A DNA stretch of 64,000 nt from Rhinopomastus cyanomelas. Taxonomy: Eukaryota; Chordata; Aves; Bucerotiformes; Rhinopomastidae. The translations under genes and the position numbers were made by a program. The stretch is taken from contig VXBP01000228.1 of assembly GCA_013400115.1 (NCBI GenBank), positions 1,021,365 through 1,085,364 on the forward strand, in the 5' to 3' direction. This document shows, one piece after another, positions 43,896 through 56,912 of the stretch (within the stretch, counting starts at the first letter, position 1; each line of letters begins with the position of its first letter). A model generated the notes under the pieces. The model was not told the origin of the DNA, ran no database searches, and was given only the letters and a program-made list of their open reading frames with translations.

Positions 43896-46884
43896 AAGCA
43901 GTTGAGGAACAAGAGCAATGTGAGGTGGGTGAGAGTGTGGTTACTTTGGGAGTTTTGTTTGGACCAGGGGTGCTTTTGGAAGTTAACTTCTTGCTCCTCC
44001 ACACTTGCTGCACTTGCTTTGCATCCCAGAGCGGGTACGTGGATCCCTGTGAAACTGCGGGGTACTCACCAGGAAGCACCTCATAGGTGATGAGTGCTGG
44101 GCTGCCAGGAGCAAACCTAGCCTAATCCAAAGTAAAACCCTGGAAACGGAGACCGTGGCCAAGACTTTCCATTGCCCACTGCAGGCTTGCTCCTTGCTAA
44201 CATGGACGAGTTAGTAACTGGTGCTGCTGGATGCAAGGTCCAGGAAATTGTCCTCTGAAGGTGTTTAAAAATGGTGATGTTCTTCTCACTTAGGTGGAGT
44301 GACATGAGTCAGACAGAGACATGCAGGCTGAGTCGCACTGAGACAATCTCTGTGCTCAGAGGGGAGAAAAGCTCAGAGGCTTTTCAAACCCTCAGCACTG
44401 ATGAGAGAAGGAGCCAAGATGTCTTCCTTCTTAACAGATTAAACCATGAGACATTTCTGTGCACATATTCTAGCCATCAGCTATGCTAAAATCAAGATTT
44501 GATGTTGTAAAGTGGTGGCCACTTGTTTCATGGCAGTTATGGTCCTACCTTTGGCTTCCTTGGCTTTTCCTCTTTTTTCCTTCCATCCCATGGTCCTTCC
44601 AAACCATTCGTGCCCTGTGCTACCCCACACTGCTAGTCATAGTACTTCTGCTTGTGTGACCAAGCTGAGAGCCAAGTCAGGAACTGGATCCAGTTGAACA
44701 ACAGTCTGAATCCACAAGTTTTCTTCTCCGGCTGATCTGCTCCCCCCTACCACTTCATATCATGCTCAGCTGGGTGGGAAGATGTTCTCACAACAACTCT
44801 GCAAGGCTGGTATCACCATTGACCATTTCTGAATGTCATAGAGCAGCCTGGGGATGGAACCTGAGACAGACACCTTGATGCCCACAGCACCATCTTTCTG
44901 CTTCAGACTCCCAGCCTTTGTTGGAAGCCTCCAAACACCCTTTTTGCTTTACAGGTTATCTCTGGAGCAAACTCAGCCATTCCCAGCCCACTGCAAGCGG
45001 TGATTTTCCTATTCTGTAGCCAGTCAATATTTGAATTGGCAGGACGGTGGGTGTTTGAAAGGACAGATAATCTTCTGTTTGTTCTCTTCCAGCCTGGCTT
45101 ATACTCAGCCCAGACTTTGCCTTAAATGTCGCCAGTTTCTCTTATTATTACTCTTTCCAGTGGAATCTGAGTTGCAGTGGTAGAGGCCATGGGGCTTGAA
45201 TCATTCCACCTGTAGGCTTGGTAGCGTGGCTGATAATAACTGCATGAGGCAGATCTGATATAAACACAGCAAATGTCATCTCCTGCGCCACAGCCCCATC
45301 CCAGAGCAACCCCGACCTTACCAGCCCTTCGGATGTTGTCCCTGGACACTGAACTTTCCCTGCCCTGAATGCAGAGGAAATGTGATGCACAGGGAGGAAC
45401 ACTAGCTGCCAGCCACAGCAGAGCTGACACTGTGCAGGACTCTCTTGAAACTGAGGTGGAAAAGGAGACGATAACCACTGGTGACATCTCCCTAAGTGTC
45501 ATTCCCAGGTCATGGAGTACAGAGTGTGACCTTCAGGTGCCTTCCTGTGAGAAGGAAGGGAAACGGGTGCAAGTCTCTGCCGATGGCCTTGTGCTGCCTC
45601 TTTTGATTCCCCACAGCCTGTGCATTGGCAGGGGCTCCTCTGTGTTTACTTTCAAAGGAGGGACCAGGACAGCTGCTGAGGGTGCAGAGCAAATACAGCA
45701 GCCACCATGCCCTCCTGCTGTGCCTGTCTCCCCCCTGCCTCCTCCAGAGCCAGTTTCATACAGGTTCAGACGCAAACTGGGGCAGAAGCTGATGTTGCTC
45801 AGAGCAGTGAACTTGCCAGCGAAGGCTTCAGGGAGAAGTGGTGGAGACGAGGGCACAGTGAGGGTCGTGCTGATTGGGCTGCTCTTACAGCTCCAGGCAC
45901 AGATGGGCAAAGACTGACCCGAAGCGACCTCCCCGACACAGATTTATCACTCTGGCTTCATTAACATCCTCATTTCTGTTTGCACAAGGCGTATCTGTGA
46001 CTCCGTGCCTTGGAGCTGCACCAGGCCATACTTTCCCAGGCGGTGGTTATTGTCAGATAAGAGCAAGAGAAAACAGAAGTGCATTTCATACACAGAGGGA
46101 GCTGGTGGCTGTGTGTGTACAGAAAATAAGCCCAAGTATTAATTCTGCCATCTGCCCAATGAACGTTGGTTCTCTTATTAGGAAGGGATGACTGGAAATC
46201 ACTAGTAGCAAAGTGCTCAAGTGTTTTGCTGGAGTAAGCAAATGATGTTGGTGACCACTCACTAACATTCAGCAGTTCATTTGTTTCAGACAGTCATGAA
46301 ATTAAGTTCTGTTCCCTAAAGGTGCCATTTGAACACTGACTATCAAAGCTTTAAATAGCATCTTTCCATGTGTCATGCACCCATAGGCCATCCCTGGCAA
46401 GGCTTAAGTGACCCAGGAAGGAAATGTTTAACATTTAAAACATCTTTGTTCCTGGCTGTTGATCTCCTCCACACACATCAGACCCATTCTCTTTGTGATG
46501 CTAGAATTTCAGTGTGTACAGCTGACACGTAGAAAGAGAAGGGTGTTATCCGCGTGATCAGATAGAACTAGATCACGTAGAGGAGGGTTTGTTGTATTAG
46601 CAGCCTTTTGCACTGAGTGGCTTGTTATCTCATAAAGAAATTCAACTTAATTACAGTGTTTGATAAACACCTAGAAGGTGGGCTGTGCTTCTGCAGTGTC
46701 CCCAGGCAGGAGAAATTCCAGCTGCAGACTCTTGCTTGGCCTTTGGTAAACACTTCAAACACAGCACTGCTGAATGGTTGCTAGAAGTGTGGTTTGTACT
46801 CAGACTGTCATGTTCGTTCAGCCTGTGATGGAAGAAACTGCTGCCTAATGTCTAACATCTTGGTGCTGTCCAACGGGGCTATTG
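43896..46884. other. Intergenic, no gene recognised
   Basis: Nearly 3 kb without a CR1 or LTR signature. The largest open frame (45369-45917 +, 182 residues) has no recognisable domain or splice context. Confidence 0.4.
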
Positions 46885-46885
46885 C

Positions 46886-46906
46886 TAATGATAAATAAAT
46901 CATTAA
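46886..46906. repeat. Left flanking direct repeat of a CR1 insertion
   Basis: TAATGATAAATAAATCATTAA, matched 20 of 21 at 47109-47129 on the other side of the CR1 copy. It could be a target-site duplication or part of a pre-existing AT-rich tandem repeat. Confidence 0.55.
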
Positions 46907-46918
46907 TGATAAATAAAT

Positions 46919-47102
46919 TGTGATGGAGCACGGGAACAGGCTGCCCGGGGTGGTTGTGGAGTCTCCTTCACTGGAGATGTTCAAGACCCACCTGGATGTG
47001 TTCCTGTGTGACTTGGTCTGGGCGATCCTGCCGTTGCGAGGGGATTGAACTAGATGATCTTTCGAGGTCCCTTCAATCCCTAATGATTCTATGATTCTAT
47101 GA
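46919..47102 (+). mobile_element. CR1 3' copy, young subfamily, about 184 bp
   Basis: GTGATGGAGCACGGGAACAGG, GTTGTGGAGTCTCCTTCACTGG, ACCTGGATGTGTTCCTGTG, GACTTGGTCTGGGCGATCC, TAGATGATCTTTCGAGG and the tail ATTCTATGATTCTATGA. Confidence 0.93.
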
Positions 47103-47108
47103 AATAAG

Positions 47109-47129
47109 TAATGATAAATGAATCATTAA
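47109..47129. repeat. Right flanking direct repeat of a CR1 insertion
   Basis: TAATGATAAATGAATCATTAA, one mismatch to 46886-46906. More AAT-rich repeats follow to about 47170. Confidence 0.55.
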
Positions 47130-49134
47130 GTAAATCATAATATATCAATCAATAAATCATTAAATAAGTAGGGTAAATCCCTATTGATGTATTGGTATGT
47201 GTATGGAAGCACTTGGTAGTCCCAGCCAAGGACTAGAAGCCCTTTATGCTGTGCACTACATAACTAAAGGGTATAAAGGTAGTACTTGCCCCAAGAGTAC
47301 ATAATCTACGCCAAAGTAAGGAGAGGCAAGGAGAGCTGCTTTAGGGAGCACAAGGGCAAAAATGTCATCACCTACAGATGAAGAAGACAGCAGTTCCTAC
47401 ATACCAGCTGCCCATCTGCTTGCCAAGGGATTTGTACTTCATCACAGGCTGAAGGAGGACAAAAAAGCTCCTTTAATTCCTCTTTAGAGAACGCTTTTGG
47501 TGTCAAAAGTAACTTCAAAACAGTAGCATCAGCAGTAGAGTGGAAGCATCCTGGTGGCACAGAAGCACCCTCGGACACACCTTCAGCTGGGCTCAGTGTT
47601 TGTGGTTTTAGTCTGGGATTCATGGCCACAGCCACTGCACTTTGCAGCAGGTGCAGTAAAAGCAATTAGTTGCTATGGGTATGGATTCTGCCTTTCAAGT
47701 CTAACTTTGAAGTTGTTTTGTATTATCTGGAAAACAAAGGTTCAGCCTGATGCTTTGCCTGAGCTATGATTACAAATCATTTCTTTTATCCTTGATTTCC
47801 CCCTTTATTACTTTGCTCTCTCTCTTTTATTTACCTTTGTGAAGAGCCAGTCTATACAAATATTGTGACTGGGGAAATATGGGCGATGGAGACAGCCTCC
47901 TGAAAGCCACTTTCATGTAGATGCAGGCCCTACAGAGCTAAATTTGATGTAATTTGGAGGCAAAAAGTGGCAGTTGGAGTATTGATTATTTTTGACAAAG
48001 AGAAGGTATGTGGGAAGCAAAACATACAGTCTTTAATGATAGGTGAAGTTAGAGAGGTGCTCAAGCAACGTTTGGATTCAGAGTGCGAACAGTCCAGAAT
48101 TTGGAAGATGTCTGATTCATAACAAAAACCAGAAGACTTACAAGTGCCTAGAACTGAGTTTTGAATTTTCAGAACTCCTGAAGATTACAGAAGCTTGAAT
48201 CTCAGATCCTTGACTTGGGTCTCCTCACGGTATCTGTTACACTGTGCTTCCATGACCATCTGAAAAAGCTACAGAAAGCAAATCAAGGTTTTAGAATAAC
48301 TGAGGTCTACCTGTTAGGTTAATGGAAGAGGACAAGCAGTGCTCCCTGAGTAATTTTGTACCCAAAAACTTGAGTGAACTACCAGCTCTGCGTTTGAATG
48401 ACTGAAATACAGCCAGATGGCTGACTCTGTGCTGCTCAGTATTTAACACAAAACATAGCAGAAGGATGTGAAGGATGTGAGGGCTCCTGCAGTTAGAAAG
48501 AGAGAAGGAAATTCCCGTGTTCAACCTGAGCCTGATCTATTGCCCTCTAGCAAAAGAGAAAAATCTTTACAGAATGTCCTAGAACCTTCAGAACCTTTAC
48601 GCTACTTACGTATTGTCCCCTGTAGATATGTAGTAGATGAAGAGTGGTGTCCAGTAGGTACCAGTGGAGAGGGGAATTTTGGACACCTAAACAAAGATGA
48701 GGTCAAAATGTGAGCTACATTTTTAAAATCAGTATTTAATCTTGGAAATTTATCAGTTACAGATATAGTGTTGTATGACTGTGTTCTGTTACTGTTCTGG
48801 TACTTCACGTTTTTATCAGTGATTGTTCATATTTCAAGCACCCTTGATTTCCACAAAAAGGACTTTCAATGAGACTTCCCAGGAAAAGCTGTTGGGAAAC
48901 ACATCATTACGTAGAAGCCAATTAGCACCTTCTTCGTTTCTTCAGCTTCCTTACTGTGGGCGATCCAGATAGTTAATCATAATGCTAATTAGCACTACAG
49001 AGATAATTTGCAGTTTTTGGTGGATACATCTATCTTGGATTCCTCATGAAAAATGCCACAGAAAGAGGAGAGAAAAATGAAGTGACTTGCTTCTGTTTGA
49101 ATCCAGGACTGTTTTCCCCATGTTAGAGACTTAA
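47130..49134. other. Intergenic, no gene recognised
   Basis: AT-rich at the left edge; no supported exon or repeat after that. Confidence 0.4.
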
Positions 49135-49139
49135 ACAAC

Positions 49140-49400
49140 AAACACCCATTGCCCCTTGTCATGTCACTAGATGACACTGAGCAGAGCCTGGCTCCATCGT
49201 CCTGACACCCACCCTTTCCATATTTATCAACATTAATGAGTAGCTCCTCAGTCTTCTTTTTTCCAAGCTCAAGAGACTCAGCTCCCTCAGCCTTTCCTCA
49301 TCAGGGAGTTGTTCCTCTTCCTTCATCAATGATCTTTGTGGCTCCGCGCTGGACTCTCTCCAGCAGTTTCATGTCCTTCTGGATCATTCTTGTGTGAAGC
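49140..49400 (-). mobile_element. CR1 body fragment lacking its 3' end
   Basis: Antisense CR1: ACACCCATTGCCCCTTGTC, GATGACACTGAGCAGAGCC, ACATTAATGAGTAGCTCC, TCAGCCTTTCCTCATCAGGG and GCTCCGCGCTGGACTCTCTCC. The 3' end is missing on the left. The copy has a small internal loss near 49241 and a small insertion near 49327 relative to sister copies. Confidence 0.9.
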
Positions 49401-51907
49401 TGGATTTGATCCCACTAACTGTAGTCATTTCTGAAAAGACAAAGCCTCCTTTATTTATGGAAGCACTTCCTTTGATAAAAAAGCCCCCCAAGTGTTGTCT
49501 GTAAAGTGCTTTTCCACAAACCTATTCTTGTCCACAAGTGCACACATGTGATGGGACCCCCTAGAAGATGAAAATCAAGCAAGTGTGGGCGAATATTTGC
49601 TGGCATAGAGCTGCAAAGCTCAGTAAAGGACTTTAATGTAGAGGAGAATAGGTTATTAAAATGGCTTTCCTTTAATATAACTGAATGAAGCAAACAAACC
49701 TTTGGAAAATGAAAATGAGGAAATCAGGTAATGAATAACTCTAAAGGCTCATTAGAACTTAGACATGCTCCCCTCAAATATAATTATCTTTAATATGATT
49801 TCATCAAATGTCACTGAAGAGCTGGAAAACTCATAATGATGAACCACTTTTTGCTCCTTCTGCCCTTCAGTGAGAAGGTCTCATCAGGCTTTATAAATAT
49901 TGACAATGACTGACTCTTCCTGCAGGGAAAATCTGGTGACTGGAAAACGTGGATGCTTAATCTAATACAGAGCCCAGCCAGCGTCACACACCAGGTGTGA
50001 GGTGGAGTCTGCGACCCACAGATCTGCAAACAGTTGCTGCAGCCTGGCTCTTGCTCCAGCACTGCCCTGTCAGCCCTCGATGGTTTGCAGGTTGACCTGC
50101 CACACCTGGCACATGAGATTCTGGAGCAGAAGAGGCCGTGATGCTGCCTTGTGATGCTCCTAACATGTTGCTGACAGGCATTTAAGCAGTTGGGACGTCT
50201 GCTGGTGCTCAGAGGTGGGAAATCATGTCACTTCCACTCACATCTCATGTATCAGATTGCTAATCCTGTGTCAGATCTTAATACCTGACCATGGAACTTC
50301 TCCCCTAAAACATCTGAACTTCTCAGTGATTAACTAACCCACACTGGATCAAAAGTTCAGCTGTGGTGACTGCCTTGGAGAGTAGAGGAACGAGAGTGAT
50401 TTGTGGCCCATGGATGAGCTGACCCCAAACACTTCAGAAGAGATTGGCTTTGATCACACAGGGAAGGGAAATTATGTAAAGCTATGTAGGTGATATAAAG
50501 TGATACAAAGCCAAGATTAAACAACAAAGAAGATATTTCATGGCACAGAACCCTGATTTTTACCTTTTCAGAAACAGAGAAAAGCTGTACAATGAAAGTT
50601 TAATACCCTTGATGTCACACACAAAGGAATCCCTGCGCTCCCTTGTAGAAACCCTCTCCTGCTCACAGGCTTGTCCCTGGATAAAGATGGCTGTACTGCA
50701 GGGTTTTAAATTCAGCATTCTGCAAATCACATTCTTCCATTTCATGGCTTCTGTGGTCTTATCCATCATGTTCCGTCCTGCTATATTAACGAAAAAATCT
50801 CCAGCTGCCAAACTAAGCCTTTTTAAGGCTTTTCAGGGAAAGCTTTAGGCTCAGCTTGGTTTTTACTGTTCATGGCTTCTCAGATTGAACAAATGCATCC
50901 TTTCGCTCAGCAGTAGCTTCATTATTTATAGTTAACTTTTCAACATCAAAGAGGGGAATCGCTCCCTTCCCTGGCTCTGTGAAGAGGCTCAGTGCTGCTC
51001 CTTGGCTCCCTGGAAGGGGGTGGAGTCTCATCTGAGAGGTGCTGCGCACTCCCTCCTCCATGGCAGCCCTTGCTTCTCTCTTTTCCCAATGGAGTGAAGG
51101 CTGGTAGTATTTTGCTCATGGATACCACCAGCTCCACACTTACATACCCCTCTTTGCTGCCTGCCAGATGGGGCTAGTGAAGGTTTCTTGCCATTATGTC
51201 CATTAATCACTTACTCATTAACCATCTAACACCCTGCCTGCTTCATTCGCTTTTAATGTTAGTATCAGCATTTGAATAGTGTCAAAGGTGTGTAAGAAAG
51301 TGCAAGAAAGCGTTTTATTGAACTGCTTTTCCTTGGAAGATCCATGAACCCTCTAGCCCTTGTACCATTAGAGCTCATATTGGGACTTCTGTGGGCCAGG
51401 GAAGGAATTGCTGACAGCAGACCTAACACCCTGGGAAAGATTTGGTTCCTAACAGAGGAACCTCACATGAAGATGTGCAGCAAGCTCAGAAACACCCAGA
51501 ATATTCTTCACTGCTTGGAGCCTCTTGGCTGTTATTTGCCTCCTCTTTTACTGAATGCGTTCAACACAGTTTCTGCTCAGTAAGAACCAGAGTTCATTAA
51601 TACCTTGGCTCATTGTGTCCCTGTGGGGAGTACCAGTTCATCATGGAGAACTTTGCCAACAGTGCTGCAGTTGCAGCACTCATGTTATATGAAGTTCCAC
51701 ATCTCTCTTCTAAGTGGAGTTGGAAATAACCCTAGAGAAAACTCTTCTTATATGGAACGTACCCATACACGCATGGTTGTATCTAAGTGTGGCACTGCAA
51801 GTCCGCTCTGACTGGCCATACTGTGCAAGATCACCTGCTGCACCAAGACTGTGCAGCCCTCACAGAACTTCAAAGCATCAACAGAAAATAGTAGAATGAT
51901 CAGTTTT
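49401..51907. other. Intergenic, no gene recognised
   Basis: About 2.5 kb without supported exons or known repeats. Confidence 0.4.
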
Positions 51908-51993
51908 CACAGAATCACAGAACATTAGGGACTGGAAGGGACCTCGAAAGACCATCTAGCTTGATCCCCCTGCCACAGCAGGATCACCCAGAG
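51908..51993 (-). mobile_element. CR1 3' fragment, young subfamily
   Basis: CACAGAATCACAGAACATTAGGG, GGAAGGGACCTCGAAAGACCATC and CCACAGCAGGATCACCCAGAG: antisense 3' end, truncated after about 86 bp. Confidence 0.9.
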
Positions 51994-53055
51994 TTTTGGG
52001 TCCAATCTGTAAGAACGTCAAAGCTCATGAACATTAGTGATGAAAACACTGTCCTTTTCAGTGCATCTTCAAGGGAAAAGACAGCTCTGTTTAAGGAAGA
52101 GCTAATGGTGTTACACCAGAGTCTAATTTTCTGCTGCTTCCTTCACTTCCTGCTTCTGCCTTGTCCATCGTTTACTTCTGCTGCCTCGCAGGCTTTCTGC
52201 AAACAAGTGCTGTGAAGGTGCCATCTGCCAACTGCAGCCCAGATGCACTGTCTCAGCATCAAGCCTTACACCCTTGTCATGAACTCAGGCCCTCACAATG
52301 ATTTTCCTAGCAGACTGACAACTTATTTTCCTTTTGGCTGAGCGATACCATCAAGCAGCTGCAAAAAATTACAGGCTGCAAAACCTCTCTGTATTGTTCC
52401 CTCTGCCAGTGGAAGGATCGGCTGGAGCCGAGTTCCCTTCCAAATGTGTAAACTCTGCTCCCCGGGAATACTCCAGCTAACTGCTCTAACCAACCACTGT
52501 TGGATTATTTCTAGGCATTAAAAAGATTTTATTCAAACAAACACATTTAGGATTTTCTAATAGCAATTTAAACCTAATCTGAGAATGTCTGGAAGTGGAA
52601 AATGACTTCTACATGCTGAGGATAGTCTTCCATTACCAGTAATTTATTGTCTTTAAGAGCATCACTGGAACATTTATTGACACAACAAAACACAGACATT
52701 TCTGGTTTATTGTAAAATCTCATTGCACTCAGCCATTTGTGACTAAGCACAGCAGTGCAATTTATATTCTCAGGCAGGGCTTCCTATTTTTCCAGGTGTG
52801 TTTAGACTCGTATGAAGACTGTATGATCCAAGGGACAAAAATTAATCTCTTCTTAAAAAAAAAATACGTGCAAAACCCCAATCACTCCTCACTTGAACCA
52901 GTATTTTACTGCAATATCCAGAAGACAGAACCTCAAAGCTGTCCAGTGTCACCCTCCCCTGAGCTCCCAGGGAGCCCAGAAGGGCAAGAAGCAGGTGGCA
53001 CAAGCCTCTCCACTTCTTCCTCCATTTCACCCTTTGCATATGACCAGGATATTTT
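51994..53055. other. Intergenic, no gene recognised
   Basis: No supported exon or known repeat. Confidence 0.4.
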
Positions 53056-53118
53056 ATTCAAGGCCTTGATGATCTGAAGTGTCTTTTCCAACCTGAATGC
53101 TTCTCTGACCCTATGGAA
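53056..53118 (+). mobile_element. Diverged CR1 3' tail
   Basis: CTTGATGATCTGAAGTGTCTTTTCCAACCTGAATG followed by a decayed tail (CTTCTCTGACCCTATGG). Confidence 0.6.
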
Positions 53119-53766
53119 GTGTTGGTGATTCCCCCCAGGCCACACAGCTACCATTCATCATTGACTGCAGTTACATGCATCGTGTTACTATGGATCCAAA
53201 CAGATTTCATTAGTGACAGCAATATATGTAAGGTCACACAAAAGCTTTTCACCTCCCACCTAATCTAGTATCTTCGTTCCTGCATGATGGTTGTTTGTTT
53301 TCTTGCAATCTCTGAATGTTTCCTTGTGCTCTTGTCCCGTAATTGTTTCATTAGCATCCACAATTGTTGCATCAGCACAGCACATCCAGCCCGTTGCTAA
53401 TGTCGTCGTCTATGGGAAGCAATCACAGTATGCAGCAGCCTGCAGGTCACACCTGCTCTGTGTGGTTGGCTTGCTTTTCCATTATGAACTTTCCACAAGG
53501 TTTAATCCAGGATAATACATTTAGAAGTAGTTCTGGCAGGCAATTCAAGGATTTTGGAGTGGCTTTGCTTTCCAGAATGGATGGGATTTGCTCTTAAATA
53601 TTAATTCAACAGGTCAGCTCTTTGGATGATTGTGTCTTTGAAGGATTCTACTACAGTATCATAATTCTTAAACATGACAAACAAAACCTTGTTTTCTCTT
53701 ATCAATGCTCAACCTATTTTTAGAAAGATGCTACAGCTTGGTAGTCGGATGTACAGCCTGGATTCT
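53119..53766. other. Intergenic, no gene recognised
   Basis: No supported exon or known repeat. Confidence 0.4.
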
Positions 53767-53929
53767 TGGTTGAGTCCCCATCCCTGGATGTGTTAAAAGT
53801 CACTTATATGTGGTGTTGTGGGATCTGGTTTAGGGGTGAACGTGTAGAGCAGGGTTGATGGTTGGACTCGATGATCCCAAGGGTCTTTTCCAACCTGAAT
53901 GATTCTGTGATTCTACTATTCTATGATTA
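53767..53929 (+). mobile_element. CR1 3' fragment
   Basis: GGTTGAGTCCCCATCCCTGG, GTTTAGGGGTGAACGTG, GGTTGATGGTTGGACTCGATGATCC, AAGGGTCTTTTCCAACCTGAATG and a tail with three TTCTRTGAT-like units. Confidence 0.88.
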
Positions 53930-54861
53930 CATTCTTATTACTAACCATATTTCTTAATATATTGACTTCACAGTTTGTGCCTGGCAGGGTGCGATTTCTT
54001 ACAAAGCCACCTGAGACCACACCAGTTTCAAAAGACATGTCAGTGGTCAATATAAATACAATTTACATGCAATGACTGAATTCCTCTAAGCTCCAGGGAT
54101 AGGCAAGATTTTTTTGTCAGATGCTTTTTAGTTTCAGACAGATTTCTGAAGAAAATAATTAGGTTTGTAAATCTGAGGCCAGCATGTCTTTCCATTGATC
54201 ACAGAACTAACAGTGCATTGCCCTGAGGGTTGTGTTCGCTGCAAATGGAATACCAGCTTGGAACCAACAGATAAAACAAGGTGTTATTTAGCCTAGTTAT
54301 TTTCCAGCTTTTAATGTGCTTGGCTGACCCTCTTTTCTTGTCAGACCAATAAAACGTGTCAGAGCCACCATCCCTAACCTGCGATCGGTAATGCCAGAGC
54401 GGTTAGACACAACCTGCCACACGCAGTGCTAAAAATAGCTTCCCTGGACATCTCCCAGTGCTCTGGCTGTCTTGACAGATCCTGATGGAGTCATGTAATA
54501 TCCTCAGCATCACACAGCTCTTGTGAGTGTTCACTCTCAGGAAGGAAAAATCTGGATGCAGAAAGCCAGAAGAGAAACAACTTTCTGGAGTGTGGAAACC
54601 AAGGGGACCACCCTTCCCTCCACTGTGTCTGATTTGAATAGCAAGTCAGTTAAAAAGGGGTGTTTGGCTGTGGAATAAGAACTCCTAGTTCTGAAACACT
54701 GACAAATTTAAAACCCTCTTGAAACTCTTAGAATATTGTTTCCCATTACTGATTTGGAGTTGTCTAAGGGGTTACTTTCAGTGTGAATGGAAGAACCTGA
54801 AGGGACTGCACCTCAGACTTCTGCTCCTCCTTGGTGTCAGGACTACGTATGAGTGGTTCCC
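53930..54861. other. Intergenic, no gene recognised
   Basis: No supported exon or known repeat. Confidence 0.4.
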
Positions 54862-55270
54862 TAGAATAATACAGAATCACTCTGGCTGGAGAAGACCTTT
54901 GGGATCATCAAGTCCAACCATCTACCCTACCTGACAAGTTCACCCTTAAACCAGATCCCTCAACACCTCGTCCAAAAGATCTTTAAGCACATCCAGGGAT
55001 GGCAACTCAACCACCTCCCTGGGAAGCCCATTCCAGAGCCTGACCACCCTTGCTGTGTAAAACGTTTTCATAATATCAAGTCTAAACCTACCTGTTGTAA
55101 TGTGAACCCATTCACTCTTGCTCTATCACTAATTACTTGTGACAAGAGACGAGCACCAACCTCTCCACGTCCTTTCAGGTAGGTGTAGAGAGTGATGAGG
55201 TCTCCTCTCAGCCTCCTCTTCTTCAGACTAAAGAGCCCCAGCTCTTTCAGTGTTTCCTCAAGTGCCATAC
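54862..55270 (-). mobile_element. CR1 copy, about 410 bp (AGTCCAACCAT subfamily)
   Basis: Antisense CR1: TACAGAATCACTCTGGCTGG, GGGATCATCAAGTCCAACC, CATCCAGGGATGGCAACTC, CCTGGGAAGCCCATTCCAGAGCC, GTAGAGAGTGATGAGGTCTCC, TCAGCCTCCTCTTCTTCAG and AAGAGCCCCAGCTC. The 5' side is truncated. Confidence 0.92.
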
Positions 55271-56496
55271 CCTAAAAAACCCTCATACAGTTTAATTTAT
55301 TCACTGCTTACAGATAACCTGTGCATTATCTGTTATGGCCCAGCATTTTCTCCATGACACATCTATGTCTCCTGGCATCTATCACTTCCCATACACATCA
55401 CCCAAAACAACACCTATTTATCTTATCTCTCCTTCTACTTCCACCCCAACCTTCCTACATCTCTTCCTGACACATTTTCTTGGGGCATGGGAAATGTTCC
55501 TACATTAAAATTAATACTGGGTTTGTCTCTGTGGAGGAAGGCAGCAACTGATGTTTTACTTCCTTTTATGAGGCATGAGCTGTGTAGCATCACTTCTCCC
55601 CCTGCACATCCTTTCTCCACTCTGAGCCTTTCTAGCTTTAAAAATGAATCCCTCGTAGTGTCAGACCCAGTTACCACACACCCAGTTCCTCAGCTAAATA
55701 AACGTTGAGGATTTGAGATTAATTAGTGAGTGACCTTCTTACAAGCCAAAATTTTGCTGGCTTTTCCTCTCTTCTCTGAGCACTACCTGCTGCAGCCACA
55801 TGTAGAAACACACACGCTGACACACACACACACACTTAATGCTGGCTGTGTGGCAGGAGATTAAAATCCAACGCATATCCCCGGTGCCTGTGGAGAAGGA
55901 GATGCATTATTCAGTGGGACTAGCTCCCGCACAGTCTTACTACAGAGTAATTAGTAGCACGGCTGTCAGGCACAAAGAAAAAAGTCTTGAAAGAGCTACA
56001 AACATTGAAAAAGCTGACTAAGTCTATTACTAATTATTAAAAAAACTTCATCTGCCAGGCATGGCTTCCAGCTTAAATAGTAAGAATTATTTATAGCAGG
56101 AGTTTTCCCCAACAGCAATAACTGCAAATGATTAATTCATACAGAAACCTAAGATAATGATGAATTATTGCAAATTATACTTTGAGTACTAAAAATAAAT
56201 GTAATCTTCAAAAAGAGATGGCTTTCAAAGGGATTTTCCCAAAGAAACCAGCAAGGTAGTGCATTTCTCAGCCTGGATGGTGAGAACAAGAAGAGATTCT
56301 TTATAAGTTTCAGCATTTAAGGAACCTGTAGGCATCCAGCTAAATGTCACTTCTCCTCAGTTGTTGTAACAGCACTATGCTGCTTCCCAGGACAGTGTCC
56401 AGGACATTTCCCACAGAGGAATTTTCAGCTGAGGTCAAAGTTTTCATGGCTAGTAAGTGCTGCTCTCCAGTGTTGTTTCCACACTGCTCATTTTGC
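55271..56496. other. Intergenic, with a CA repeat
   Basis: No gene recognised. CA dinucleotide repeat at 55807-55835 with one GCTGA interruption. AT-rich after 56000. Confidence 0.45.
55807..55835. repeat. CA microsatellite
   Basis: ACACACACGCTGACACACACACACACACA, a short interrupted dinucleotide repeat. Confidence 0.9.
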
Positions 56497-56912
56497 AGAA
56501 TCACAGAACATTAGGGACTGGAAAGGACCTCGAAGATCATCTAGTCCAATCCTCCTGCCACAGCAGGATCACCTAGATCAAGTCACACAGGAACATATCC
56601 AGGAGGGTTTTAAATGTTTCCACAGAAGTAGACTCCACAACCTCCTTGGGAAGCCCCTTCCCACCTTTCCAGAGCTCCATCACTCTCACTGTGAAGAAGT
56701 TCCTTCTCACATTTATGTGGAACCTCCTGTGTTCCGGCTCACACCCATTACCGCTGTCCTGTCCTTAGATGACACTAAGCAGAGCCTGGCTCCATCCTCC
56801 TGACACCCACCCTTCAAATATTTATAGACATTAATGAGATCACTCCCCAGTCTCCTCCAAGCTAAAGAGACCCAGCTCTCCTCATAAGGGAGGTGCTCCA
56901 CTTCCTTCATCA
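56497..56912 (-). mobile_element. CR1 copy, young subfamily, left arm of an inverted pair
   Basis: Antisense from AGAATCACAGAACATTAGGG through ACAGCAGGATCACCTAGATC, CTCACTGTGAAGAAGTTCC and TCCTGACACCCACCCTTC to CTCATAAGGGAGGTGCTCC and CTTCCTTCATC. It joins a sense CR1 with no spacer. Confidence 0.93.

Noticed and set aside
45369..45917. 182-residue open frame as a gene
   Set aside because: No domain, no splice evidence, and an overlapping frame on the other strand. Probably chance in GC-moderate DNA.
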